A DNA stretch of 64,000 bases from Bdellovibrionales bacterium (lineage in GTDB: Bacteria > Bdellovibrionota > UBA1018), in the NCBI GenBank assembly GCA_947380295.1, contig CANCQK010000004.1, forward strand, positions 1 to 64,000. Direction: 5' to 3'. The position numbers and the translations under genes were made by a program. The notes under the pieces are model-generated. The model was not told the DNA's origin, did not search any database, and was given only the letters and a program-made list of their open reading frames with translations. Positions 43,235-52,127 of the stretch are shown piece after piece (within the stretch, counting starts at the first letter, position 1; each line of letters opens with the position of its first letter).

Positions 43235-44437
43235 TTAATTTGTGACGTTCTCTACTTGGTCTGAGATTTGAAGGCGCTCTTCTCCCGTTAGTCTGTAGAC
43301 GCTACTCTCATAGTGGGTGAGATGAGTCGTTGCGGTGTCAAAGGCTTCTTGTGCTTTTTTGAGACCCTTGCCGATGTCTTCAAATTTTTTCTCGAAATGT
43401 TCGAAATGACGTCGGGCCTTTTTAACGTCTTCTACTGTCTTTTCCACCCCTTTGGCCATCTCGTAATAGTCTTGAGCGATGGCTATCGAGCGAAGGGAAA
43501 CGGCCAGGGTGTTTGGAGATACTGGAAATACCTTCAGTTTGGCCAGAGACTCAAAAAGGTCGCCGTTTCGGATCACCTCAAAGTAGAGCGTCTCACTTGG
43601 CAAAAACAGGAGAGCCATGTCTGATGTTCCGTGATCGGGTCGGATATATTTTTGAGCGATCGATTTTGCTTGGGTTTTGATCACATCTGAAAGTGTCTTT
43701 CGAGCCGCTTCGAGTGCGGACGGGTCTTGAGACTCAAAAAGTGGAAGCACTTGCTCACGAGGAAATTTGCTGTCAATCGGGAGTAGTTGTCTGGGGAGTT
43801 TTACGATCGCGTCGACGCGCTCCGCCGAGTGAGGGACGATTGTATACTGGAGCTCGAAGGTCCCTAGGGGTAAAAAATCTGACAAAATTCTTTCTAAAGT
43901 TGCCTCTCCAAAACCTCCCCGAAGATGAGGGAGTTTGAGTAGATTATTCAAATCAGAAATGGATTGTCCAACTGTGTTGAGAGATGAGAGTTTTAGTTCT
44001 GCAGCCTGAAGGTGCTGTTGAACTTTTTCAAAGTGTTTGAAACCTTCTTTTAGGTTTTCGTTGAGTTTGGACTCAACATTTTTTCCAATCGTCTCAAGGC
44101 GATTGCCGACTTGAAGTTCGAGTGACTTGAACTTACCTTCTAATGCTTGAGTGGATTTTTCTAGGCCAGTTTGAAGCTCAAAGCGGTTCTGGGCCAGAGT
44201 TCGATCTAGTCTTTCTTGGGTATCGAGAAAAGACTTAGATAGCCGGTCGGCCACTGCCTCTCGAACTTCTCCGTTCATGCGGATCATCTTTTCTGACATT
44301 TCATTGAACAGAGGAGTAAGAAAAGGGGTTAGATCGACGGGCTTTTTTTTCTCTTGATTTCGACGCATTAGGACGAAAATGATTCCTGCTAGAGAAATGA
44401 TTAGTGCGAAACTCATCCAACTTTCAACTTCGTTCAT
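43235..44437 (-). CDS. rmuC: DNA recombination protein RmuC
   Basis: ATG 44437 has GAGG six bases upstream. A single N-terminal membrane segment (SFALIISLAGIIFVLM) precedes a long coiled coil (about 60-150) and the RmuC domain: LRGGFGEATLERILSDFLP, then LPIDSKFPREQVLPLFES, TSDMALLFLPSETLYFEVI and VSPNTLAVSLRSIA. RmuC limits inversions at short repeats and is related to restriction-type nucleases. Confidence 0.92.
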   Translation of the reverse strand: MNEVESWMSFALIISLAGIIFVLMRRNQEKKKPVDLTPFLTPLFNEMSEKMIRMNGEVREAVADRLSKSFLDTQERLDRTLAQNRFELQTGLEKSTQALEGKFKSLELQVGNRLETIGKNVESKLNENLKEGFKHFEKVQQHLQAAELKLSSLNTVGQSISDLNNLLKLPHLRGGFGEATLERILSDFLPLGTFELQYTIVPHSAERVDAIVKLPRQLLPIDSKFPREQVLPLFESQDPSALEAARKTLSDVIKTQAKSIAQKYIRPDHGTSDMALLFLPSETLYFEVIRNGDLFESLAKLKVFPVSPNTLAVSLRSIAIAQDYYEMAKGVEKTVEDVKKARRHFEHFEKKFEDIGKGLKKAQEAFDTATTHLTHYESSVYRLTGEERLQISDQVENVTN

Positions 44438-44528
44438 ACTTTTCCTCGATCTCAGTTCTACCGGAATGTTCAATCTTTAAAAAAGTGATTGCCCGTCCCA
44501 AAAGGCGATTGTATGGTTAAACCCATCT

Positions 44529-45155
44529 ATGCAAAAGCCTTATAAGAGCATTCAGGTCTTCAAGAACCCCTTTTTGGAAAAACTGACTCACGTTCATCCA
44601 ATTACACCGCTTCTTTTTTGGTCCCCGGTGATCGCGTGGCTGCTCTGGCACTCCGCTAAGGTTTGGCACGTCACGTCCTCTGAGATGGTGACTTTATCAG
44701 TCAGCGCTCTAGTTGCATGGACTTTAACTGAGTACGTCCTACACCGCTTTCTCTTTCATTACGAGGGCGAAAGTGTTTGGTCGCAAAAGTTACATTTTCT
44801 GATTCATGGTCTTCACCATTCTGATCCGAACGACCCAACCCGCTTAGTCATGCCCCCGATGGGAGGTATTGCTTTTGCTGCGATCTTATTTCCGGTGTTT
44901 AGAGCTCTCTTAGGTCCTGAAAGGGTAGAGGCATTTTTTGCATTCTTCTTAGTGGGTTACCTCGTTTATGATTACACCCATTTCGCAGTTCATCATTTTA
45001 GACCTACGACTCGGTATGGAAAAATGCTCAAAAACCATCATATGCAGCATCATTTCGTTGATCCCAATTCGAGATGGGGTGTGAGTTCCCCATTTTGGGA
45101 TTTTGCTTTCGGTACTTTAGAAGGTCGCGTAAAAGACGAGAAATCAACTGTTTAA
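44529..45155 (+). CDS. Sterol desaturase/fatty-acid hydroxylase family membrane protein
   Basis: 208 residues with four or so membrane segments and the di-iron His clusters: HRFLFH, HGLHHSDPND, HFAVHH and HHMQHHF. This pattern is that of fatty-acid 2-hydroxylases. It probably hydroxylates acyl chains of lipids such as sphingolipids or LPS. It is followed after 33 bases by the AI-2E family gene. Confidence 0.88.
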   Translation: MQKPYKSIQVFKNPFLEKLTHVHPITPLLFWSPVIAWLLWHSAKVWHVTSSEMVTLSVSALVAWTLTEYVLHRFLFHYEGESVWSQKLHFLIHGLHHSDPNDPTRLVMPPMGGIAFAAILFPVFRALLGPERVEAFFAFFLVGYLVYDYTHFAVHHFRPTTRYGKMLKNHHMQHHFVDPNSRWGVSSPFWDFAFGTLEGRVKDEKSTV

Positions 45156-45188
45156 GTGGCTTCATCCGCTACGAATTAGAAAGGATAC

Positions 45189-46217
45189 ATGACGAATCGA
45201 AGGATTTTCACGACCCTGGTGACCCTTGCGTTCCTGTATATCGCCTCTCCGCTGCTTTTCCCTGTCGTGATGGGGGGAGTGATGGCAGTTTTGATTTACC
45301 CACTTTTGCTCAAGCTTGAAAGAAAGCGTCTGTCGACGCCCTTTGCGTCAGTTCTTTTGACTTTTGCTGTGACTGTGATTTTCATTCTACCGACGTCCTT
45401 TTTGCTTTTTTTTACGATTAAGGCAGCTTTCCAGCAGCTTCAGATGTTTAAAGCTTCTCATGTTCCCGGTGAGGGTCTTGCCTTTTTTGATTCGATCTTA
45501 AATTCCAGTCGCGTCCAAGGATTCATGAAGTCTGTGACCGAGTACCTGCCTCTGACTGTTGACGAGCTCAATTCAACTTTTCGTGACATCGCAGGGGGCA
45601 TTGGATCCAAACTTACCGAGTTTTTAGGGGGAGTGATCTCGTATCTTCCGGGGTTGACCTTGGCTCTGATTATCATGATTTTGAGCATCTATTTTTGGCT
45701 AGTGGATGGACGCCGATTACTTTACTTCGTGCGCAGGAATTCCATCTTCTCACCCAATCAAACTGAGAAACTCCTGCGGACTTTGGAGTCCATCTGTCGC
45801 TCTGTCATCTTGGCAGCGCTTTTAGCAGGCCTCGCTCAGGCGCTCGTTGAGTTAGGGGCTTGTTTTCTTACGGGCACCCCAAATGCCGTTTTGATTGGCC
45901 TTTGCGTTTTTATCGCTTCATTTATCCCAATTGTTGGGGCTTCACCGATTACCCTGGGCGTTGCTATCGAGCAGCTTTTTGAGCCGGGACGACAGTCGCA
46001 AGGTATAGCACTTTTAATTGTGGCCTTCGTAATTGGGGGAATCGATAATGCGGTTCGTCCGTTGTTTTTACGTGGTTCCACGAATCTTCATCCTCTTTTG
46101 GCTTTTGTAGCCGCACTGGGTGGCCTTCAAGTGCTTGGTTTTTTAGGGGTTTTTCTGGGGCCCATTATCGCAGCTCTTTTTGTTGCAACAATTCAAGTGG
46201 TCAGTGAAGTTGATTAG
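45189..46217 (+). CDS. AI-2E family (PerM-like) membrane transporter
   Basis: 342 residues with seven to eight membrane segments. The C-terminal half carries the family signature: GVAIEQLFEPG, GGIDNAVRPLFLRGSTNLHP and LGVFLGPIIAALF. Members are proposed to export small molecules or sodium; the substrate here is unknown. GAAAGGA lies before the ATG. Confidence 0.88.
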   Translation: MTNRRIFTTLVTLAFLYIASPLLFPVVMGGVMAVLIYPLLLKLERKRLSTPFASVLLTFAVTVIFILPTSFLLFFTIKAAFQQLQMFKASHVPGEGLAFFDSILNSSRVQGFMKSVTEYLPLTVDELNSTFRDIAGGIGSKLTEFLGGVISYLPGLTLALIIMILSIYFWLVDGRRLLYFVRRNSIFSPNQTEKLLRTLESICRSVILAALLAGLAQALVELGACFLTGTPNAVLIGLCVFIASFIPIVGASPITLGVAIEQLFEPGRQSQGIALLIVAFVIGGIDNAVRPLFLRGSTNLHPLLAFVAALGGLQVLGFLGVFLGPIIAALFVATIQVVSEVD

Positions 46218-46275
46218 TTAGATTGTTTTTTATTTTCTTGGTATTTAAATAATAAAATGATAATCCAAACGGCCT

Positions 46276-46431
46276 ATGAAACTTAGTTTTGGGCACAAGC
46301 TCATCTTGGGGTTGCTTTCCTGGGCTCTCTTACAGACTTTCGCCCATGCAGTGACGATGGGTCTTAGCGAAAATGTGGAGCGGTCGGCTCCATCGGATCG
46401 TATGGGGCGACTGCCTTCTCGGGCTCTCTAG
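46276..46431 (+). CDS. Small exported peptide (51 aa)
   Basis: An ATG-to-TAG frame with a signal peptide MKLSFGHKLILGLLSWAL and cleavage near FAHA. The mature part would be about 27 residues (VTMGLSENVERSAPSD). No family recognised; it may be a real small gene or a remnant. Confidence 0.4.
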   Translation: MKLSFGHKLILGLLSWALLQTFAHAVTMGLSENVERSAPSDRMGRLPSRAL

Positions 46432-46499
46432 TCGCGGTTCTTCACTCATTTGGAGAGGGAACTTGACAGAACGCTGGTTCGTCTGATTGAATCGCGGCC

Positions 46500-48170
46500 A
46501 TGGCAAAACAACCTGGCAGCAACAAAATCACGACGAGTAGTACGGCTGAGTATTTCTCTAAAAACCTCCAGCAGGTGGGTTTTTCTTCTCAGACCAAAGC
46601 CATTTTGACCACTCTCAAGGAAGCCGTGGACAACGCCCTTGATGCATGTGAAGAGCATGGCATTCTTCCCGAAATATCAATTCTCGTCGAAAAAGTAGGT
46701 CAGGGCTCTCTTAAAAATTCTGATCAGATCCGAATTCGGGTCGAAGACAATGGTCCAGGGATCGACCCAGAAGACGTCCCCAAGGTTTTTGGTGAGTATT
46801 TAGCCTCTTCCAAGTTCGGTCGCGGTCGTTGTTCTCGGGGACAGCAAGGAATCGGAATTTCTGCTGCAACGACCTGGGCTCAGCTCACGAGTGCAATTGG
46901 AGCTCGTGTCACGACCAAGACTAAATCCATGAGAAAGGCGCTGTCTTGTCTCGTTGAGGTCGATATTAAGCACAATCGAGGTGTTCTTAAAGATCGTGCG
47001 ATGTTTGACTGGGATCGCGCCCATGGTACGGCAGTCGAGTTCGTTGTGGATGGTCGAGTTCAGCTGAACGGAGAAGCTGGGTTATTGAATTACCTCAGTG
47101 GTACGACCTTAGTTAATCCTCACCTGACTTTGACCTATAAGCTGCCCGATTTTGAGCCACATCGAGTCGACCGTGTGAGTACCTCAATCCCAGAAATTCC
47201 CGAGGCCACAGAGCCTCATCCCCACACGATGAAGCTTGGAGAGTTCATTGCCCACTCCCATCTTTTCGGCCGAGTCAAAGTGAATGCCTGGCTTAAAAAG
47301 GGATTCTCCCGAGTCAATGAAGGAACACTCAAAGACCTTAGTCAGGGCGGATTTCCAGCGAGTCTGCTTGAAAAATCTGTTGATTCTTTGGGTGATACGC
47401 AGTTCAAAAATCTTTTCGTTGCGCTTCAAAATCTTAAGCTGATGGCCCCTTCGACTAAATCGGTTATTTCGATCGGAGAGGAGGGCTTTGCTAAGAGTAT
47501 CAAGCGCCTCGGCGCAATTGACTTTTTTGCGGTGGTTTCGAGGAAACCAACGATTTGTGATTTTAAGCCAGTTCAAATCGAAGTGGCTGTTGCGCGCCTT
47601 GAAGATCGCTCGGTTGAAGCAGAGTCTGCTGCGCAGGTGCTGCGTTTCGCAAATCGCGTTCCTCTTCAGTTTGATAAGTCCTCCTGTGCGATTGTTCACG
47701 CGATTGAGTCCGTGAACTGGCGCTCCTATGGGATTGTCCAACCGAAGAATGCTTTACCCCAGGGGCCATATATTGTTGCAGTCAGTGTGGTTTCTCCGTT
47801 TATTAAATTCAAAAATGCTTCCAAGGAGACGATTGACGCCTCGGATGAGCTAGTCGAAGAGATTCGTCGTGCTCTGATTCAAGCGGGCCAAAAGCTCTCT
47901 AAACATATCCGTCGAGAAGTCAAAGCGAATGAGTTGGAGGAGAAAATTCGTCACATCGAGCAATTCTGCCCCATCCTGGTGGATGGGCTTTGTAGGATTA
48001 CAGAGGCAAGCGCTGCTCGAAGAAAAAAAGCAGAGGATGGCCTAGTGAAGATCTTGGGTCGTGACGCACATGTCACCAAGACAGAGCTCGATGAAGCCCA
48101 TGCAGTCTTAGAAGCACAAAAAAGTTCGATTTTGGCAGATGAAATTATTGCCGAAGAAGTGAGAGACTAA
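46500..48170 (+). CDS. top6B: DNA topoisomerase VI subunit B
   Basis: A GHKL ATPase with KEAVDNALDAC (N-box, about 41-51), VEDNGPGIDPEDV (G1) and GRGRCSRGQQGIGIS (G2), followed by the H2TH and transducer regions (PAFTKSVIS-like APSTKSVISIG with the switch Lys). The start STAEYFSKNLQQVGF is typical of Top6B. With subunit A it forms a type IIB enzyme that relaxes and decatenates DNA. It is mainly archaeal and plant and sporadic in bacteria. The stop and the next start overlap by one base. Confidence 0.93.
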   Translation: MAKQPGSNKITTSSTAEYFSKNLQQVGFSSQTKAILTTLKEAVDNALDACEEHGILPEISILVEKVGQGSLKNSDQIRIRVEDNGPGIDPEDVPKVFGEYLASSKFGRGRCSRGQQGIGISAATTWAQLTSAIGARVTTKTKSMRKALSCLVEVDIKHNRGVLKDRAMFDWDRAHGTAVEFVVDGRVQLNGEAGLLNYLSGTTLVNPHLTLTYKLPDFEPHRVDRVSTSIPEIPEATEPHPHTMKLGEFIAHSHLFGRVKVNAWLKKGFSRVNEGTLKDLSQGGFPASLLEKSVDSLGDTQFKNLFVALQNLKLMAPSTKSVISIGEEGFAKSIKRLGAIDFFAVVSRKPTICDFKPVQIEVAVARLEDRSVEAESAAQVLRFANRVPLQFDKSSCAIVHAIESVNWRSYGIVQPKNALPQGPYIVAVSVVSPFIKFKNASKETIDASDELVEEIRRALIQAGQKLSKHIRREVKANELEEKIRHIEQFCPILVDGLCRITEASAARRKKAEDGLVKILGRDAHVTKTELDEAHAVLEAQKSSILADEIIAEEVRD

Positions 48171-49315
48171 TGCCTAGCACAGATCAAAATATACCAAAAC
48201 TTAGCAAAGAACTCTGTAGTCGCCTGCTGTCAGACCTTGAGCGGGCGAAACGGCCAGTTTTGTATGCAACTAAATGCTCACTTGATAATTCAATTTACAA
48301 CCACCGGAATGGTTACCTCACGCCTGGCCCAAAGAAGGTTGCGACCGAGCTCAATGTGAGTTCAGTTAAGAAAATGGCTCGTGCCATCTTCATGTTAGAG
48401 GTTTTGCTTCGTAACATCGATACTGGCGCTGTGAATACAAAGCGTGAACTTTACTACATCAGTAAGGGTGAAATTAAACACAATCCTAGCTTGAGGGCTT
48501 TGGATTTTGCGGATCAAAATGAATCCGATGATATTATCGACTTTATCTGTGAGATGCTTGAGTGTTACCGCGAAGAGCTGAATTGTTATGCAAATGATCG
48601 AGGCGGACAGACTTATTCTCAGCAGCTGGTCGTCACTGAAACGCTTCCGGACGGGGACAAGGCAGTGGTGGATCTCTCTAAGTTGGGAACAACCCCGTTT
48701 CAGCCTAAAAATAGACCTCAGAACTTGAAGCTTTCTGCTCGGAAGAAAATTGATTTCTGCTTGATTGTTGAATCCGAAGGTACTGCAAACACCCTCGTTG
48801 CTAACGGTTTTACTAAGCGTCACGCAAGCATCCTTCTGGGTGCTCAGGGTGTTCCGTCCAATGCAGTGCGGGGCTGGTGTAAGCTCATTCAGGATCAACT
48901 CAGCGTTCCCTTGTACTTCTTCGGAGATCTTGACGCGTACACCATGCAGAACATCTTTAGAACCTTGAAGGCAGGGTCCGCTGCCAGCTTGATCCGTAAT
49001 TCGGATTATAGCGCTCCTGATGTGAGATTTTTAGGTGTTTTGCCTGAGGACATTAAAAAGTACGACCTGAATGACTATCCCGTCAAAGAAAACGATGCTC
49101 AAGAAGTTCGTGCGCTGAAAAAAGCTCACGACGCCTTGAAAAATGACCCCTTTTTCCAAGATAAGAAGAACAAAGGGTTGGCTCAAATTTTGCGGTGGCT
49201 TCTTGAAAATAAGCGTCGTTGTGAGCAACAAGCGTTTTTTACGGTCGATCCCCGCGACCCCACTATGCCTGAAAAAATCATCGTGGATAAAATCAAGCGC
49301 GGTAACTTTGTTTAG
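48170..49315 (+). CDS. top6A: DNA topoisomerase VI subunit A (Spo11-like)
   Basis: 381 residues. The winged-helix domain holds the DNA-cleaving Tyr in TKRELYYIS (about 95). The Toprim domain has IVESEGTANTL (about 200, Glu) and FGDLDAYTMQNIF (about 253, D-x-D). It forms the A2B2 enzyme with the upstream subunit; the two are translated as a pair. All catalytic residues are present, so it should be active. Confidence 0.93.
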   Translation: MPSTDQNIPKLSKELCSRLLSDLERAKRPVLYATKCSLDNSIYNHRNGYLTPGPKKVATELNVSSVKKMARAIFMLEVLLRNIDTGAVNTKRELYYISKGEIKHNPSLRALDFADQNESDDIIDFICEMLECYREELNCYANDRGGQTYSQQLVVTETLPDGDKAVVDLSKLGTTPFQPKNRPQNLKLSARKKIDFCLIVESEGTANTLVANGFTKRHASILLGAQGVPSNAVRGWCKLIQDQLSVPLYFFGDLDAYTMQNIFRTLKAGSAASLIRNSDYSAPDVRFLGVLPEDIKKYDLNDYPVKENDAQEVRALKKAHDALKNDPFFQDKKNKGLAQILRWLLENKRRCEQQAFFTVDPRDPTMPEKIIVDKIKRGNFV

Positions 49316-49333
49316 TTCATAGTCCTCCGGAAA

Positions 49334-50500
49334 ATGTTCTGGCGCGTTAAGGATTTGGATCCCGTGCCAAAAAATGTGTTCTTGAACGCTATACTCTGGA
49401 CCTGGCCTCCTATGAAGCTTTCTTTGTTGGTTCCACTGGCTATGCTTGCGTGCTTTTATTTATTATGTTCTGTCTGGGGTGGGGATCCGGATCCCGTGAT
49501 CGAAGCAGCCATTCAAAAGCAGCTCAGACTTGAAGCCTCAATACCGGATCTAAAACTTCAATTTCAAAAGGAATCCATTGTTGTAGGTCTGAATCATTAT
49601 TCATTCCAAGGAATAGTATTTGGAGGGCAGCAAAGTATCCATATCATTGAGTTGGATCCTTTTCTAAATACGGATTTGTCCCTAGTTCCATCGAAAGCTT
49701 CTGCGGCAGTTGCTTTAGAACTCGACAGAAATCATCAGGGTGAAGAAGAGTCGATCTTAGACATCGCAAGCAAGCAAATTGATGCTCGGGTCATCGTTAA
49801 TGGTACTTTTCATCATTACAGCACTACAATGTATTCTAGCGATAGCTTCCCAACTCCATTTAAAAAGGGAGATCCGGCTATTTATACAAAATATCGCTCC
49901 TTCGAGTTTTCAAAACCGTTCTTGTCTCCTTTTGTTCATCAATTCGGATATATTTTACAGTTAAAAAGTGGCTATCCCTTTTTAATAGCTAGAAATCACG
50001 ATAACTCCTCGTTAACGGAGTTTCAGCACTTCCTCTTTCAGCATAAATATGTGGTGGGCTGCTCGCCAATGCTCATTGAAAATGAAGTCCCGGTAAAGAT
50101 CCAGGATACAGGAGCAAAGCCAATTCTATATGGAATTATTAATCCTCCGATGGCATTAGGGCATCTGTTTAATCCTAACCCGCGCACGATGTTTGGAATC
50201 ACAAAGAAAGGATCTATAGTGATCGTGACTGTAGATGGACATAAGAGGGTTAATGGACTTCAAAGTTCTGCGTGGATTGGTATGGATTTTGCCGAACAAG
50301 TCAGTTTTTTAATGGCGTTGCCAAACGATCTCAAAATTAAAGACGCCTGCAATTTAGATGGGGGAGGCTCGACCACCTTATTTGTCAGAAGGAATGAGGA
50401 CAAAGGAGAGGTTCTCAATGAACCAAGTGACCCCGGTCGAAAAATTGGGAATACTTTCATTGTGTTTGACCACTCCCTCCGTTCCAAGGAGGAGAGGTGA
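49334..50500 (+). CDS. Phosphodiester glycosidase (NAGPA)-like exported protein
   Basis: The N-terminal hydrophobic segment (SLLVPLAMLACFYLLC) is a signal anchor. The NAGPA-type domain shows ARVIVNGTFHHY near the middle and NLDGGGSTTLFV near the end, the family hallmark. Bacterial members hydrolyse phosphodiester-linked sugars, for example in wall polymers. ATG 49334 or 49412 may start it. It is the only gene between topoisomerase VI and the histone operon. Confidence 0.82.
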   Translation: MFWRVKDLDPVPKNVFLNAILWTWPPMKLSLLVPLAMLACFYLLCSVWGGDPDPVIEAAIQKQLRLEASIPDLKLQFQKESIVVGLNHYSFQGIVFGGQQSIHIIELDPFLNTDLSLVPSKASAAVALELDRNHQGEEESILDIASKQIDARVIVNGTFHHYSTTMYSSDSFPTPFKKGDPAIYTKYRSFEFSKPFLSPFVHQFGYILQLKSGYPFLIARNHDNSSLTEFQHFLFQHKYVVGCSPMLIENEVPVKIQDTGAKPILYGIINPPMALGHLFNPNPRTMFGITKKGSIVIVTVDGHKRVNGLQSSAWIGMDFAEQVSFLMALPNDLKIKDACNLDGGGSTTLFVRRNEDKGEVLNEPSDPGRKIGNTFIVFDHSLRSKEER

Positions 50501-50519
50501 TCGTGAATGCTTTCCACTT

Positions 50520-50535
50520 TCCTGGCTAGCCAGGA
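50520..50535. repeat. 16-base perfect palindrome
   Basis: TCCTGGCTAGCCAGGA reads the same on both strands. It lies just after the NAGPA-like gene and before a larger inverted repeat. Confidence 0.55.
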
Positions 50536-50603
50536 GTTTAGTAGTGAGTGCTCGAGAAGGTGATGGATCGTCACCCAGTCATTCCGAGTCTTCACTACTA
50601 AAC
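50536..50603. terminator. 68-base nested inverted repeat between convergent genes
   Basis: Outer arms GTTTAGTAGTGA and TCACTACTAAAC are perfect over 12 bases; CTCG/CGAG and GGTGA/TCACC lie nested inside. It may be a bidirectional terminator, though no T run follows, or a small structured RNA. Confidence 0.45.
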
Positions 50604-50626
50604 GGACCTAGCTAAAGTCGGTAAAA

Positions 50627-50833
50627 CTAAGCGAAATCGCGATCCATGACGGTTTTTCGTCCTTCGCGCTTTGCATTCTCAATGGCTTGATCACAAAGCT
50701 GACGAACGCGATCTGAGATCACGTCGATCACGGCACTTGAAGTATTCATGCCAGCGTGGGCGCGGATGTAGTTTTTAAGTTTGGACGCGACGACCAAGAC
50801 TTCTTTAGTTTCTTCGGTGGTTGTGTTTTCCAT
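50627..50833 (-). CDS. Bacterial histone-fold protein (Bd0055-like)
   Basis: 68 residues with a single histone fold: helix 1 in VVASKLKNYIRAHAG, loop MNTSSAV, long helix 2 VISDRVRQLCDQAIENAKRE, then GRKTVMDRDFA, the L2 loop with the R-K-T and D pattern of archaeal histones. It is very close to the form of B. bacteriovorus Bd0055. It ends at RDFA, leaving helix 3 very short. It would compact DNA. It is the last gene of a HAD-FKBP-histone operon, 13 bases after the FKBP gene. Confidence 0.85.
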   Translation of the reverse strand: MENTTTEETKEVLVVASKLKNYIRAHAGMNTSSAVIDVISDRVRQLCDQAIENAKREGRKTVMDRDFA

Positions 50834-50846
50834 GAGTGCTCCTATT

Positions 50847-51353
50847 TTAGTTCACGCCCAGAAGTTCAACTTCAAAAATCAAAGTGGAATTAGGCGGAAT
50901 TGGACCCACAGGGCGGTCGCCGTAGGCGAGTTGTGCGGGAATGGTGAGCTTGCGTTTGCCGCCCACTTTCATGGGTTGAATGCCGAGAGCTTGATCTCCG
51001 CCAATACCGCGATCCCATCCTTGAATCACTTGGCCCGCTCCTAATTTAAATTTAAACGGCTCATTTCGTTGAACAGAAGAGTCAAAAACAGTCCCATTCG
51101 TGAGGGTGCCTGTGTAGTGAACAGTCACTTCCTTGCCATTTTCAGCGACAGCGCCATTGCCGGCCTGCTGATCCTCGGCTTTGAGTTGAGCTGCACCATC
51201 TGTGGTGGTAGTTTGCGCTGGATTGGCTGGATTTTGAGCTGAAGTTCCTGCTGCAGTTGTATTTGATCCTTCAGAGGGCTTTTTCATAGTGCTGACGTAG
51301 TAGGCTCCGCCGAGGACTACGACAATTGCTACTAAACCTAATATTGCTTTATT
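50847..51353 (-). CDS. FKBP-type peptidyl-prolyl isomerase, membrane anchored
   Basis: ATG 51353 has AAAGGAGACCACT just upstream. One membrane helix ([18 protein letters not shown]) and a Ser/Thr/Ala linker precede an FKBP domain: [44 protein letters not shown] and [16 protein letters not shown]. All typical. It folds proteins in the periplasm. Confidence 0.92.
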   Translation of the reverse strand, partial: NKAILGLVAIVVVLGGAYYVSTMKKPSEGSNTTAAGTSAQNPANPAQTTTTDGAAQLKAEDQQAGNGAVAENGKEVTVHYTGTLTNGTVFDSSVQRNEPFKFKLGAGQVIQGWDRGIGGDQALGIQPMKVGGKRKLTIPAQLAYGDRPVGPIPPNSTLIFEVELLGVN

Positions 51354-51391
51354 CATAGTGGTCTCCTTTTGAAAAGATCTTACTGCGCAAA

Positions 51392-52066
51392 TCAACCGAA
51401 AGGCAATTGTTCAATCCAATTTTCCGTGACCTCCGTGAGATCGTGGATTTCAAAGTGGGCACCCTCAATTTTCTGTTTGAAGTGATTAGTTGAGGTAATT
51501 GCTACAACCCATAACCCGGCACTCAGTGCTGAGTTGATACCTGCAACTGAATCCTCGAAAACCAAGCAATTCTTGGGCTCGGCTTTAAAAAAGTTTAACG
51601 CTTTTTGATACCCATCTGGATGCGGCTTACTTCGCGAGTAATCTTCGGCGCCCAAAATGACCCGAAATTGACTCTCGACTCCTAGTTTTTTTAGTATCCA
51701 CAGAATCTCTTTGCGTCCTGATCCAGAAACGAGTCCGAGTGGAAATCGTTGAGCAAGGCTTTGAATTGCTGCGATACTTCCGGGAACGACTTTTAAGTCG
51801 TCATGGAGTGCTTCTCGATATCGATTTAAGCAGGCCTCGCCTGCAGCCTCAAAAGAGACTGGGATTGGGTATTTTTTAAAAAGAAACTGAAACGCAGATT
51901 CCCAGGTCCGACCCGTGATGTAATTGGCGTCGTTCGGATCAACTTGGATGTTCCACTCAGCGAAGACTCTTTGGACTGCCAAGGCGGCTGTGAGTTCGGT
52001 ATCTACGATGGTTCCGTCCATGTCAAAAAGGATATATTCGATTGGGCTTTTTTTAATTTTTTTCAT
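51392..52066 (-). CDS. HAD-family hydrolase (beta-phosphoglucomutase/phosphatase-like)
   Basis: 224 residues. Motif [12 protein letters not shown] (catalytic D and D), motif II VSGSGR, motif III Lys in SKPHPDGY, motif [15 protein letters not shown] helical cap domain (about 20-85) points to subfamily I. It likely dephosphorylates a small sugar or nucleotide phosphate. It is first in the HAD-FKBP-histone operon. Confidence 0.88.
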   Translation of the reverse strand: MKKIKKSPIEYILFDMDGTIVDTELTAALAVQRVFAEWNIQVDPNDANYITGRTWESAFQFLFKKYPIPVSFEAAGEACLNRYREALHDDLKVVPGSIAAIQSLAQRFPLGLVSGSGRKEILWILKKLGVESQFRVILGAEDYSRSKPHPDGYQKALNFFKAEPKNCLVFEDSVAGINSALSAGLWVVAITSTNHFKQKIEGAHFEIHDLTEVTENWIEQLPFG

Positions 52067-52127
52067 ACAGTTACCCGCTTTCTAGTGGCAGTCCAGCAAA
52101 TAAGTTGTTATCATCTCGCACATTCTT

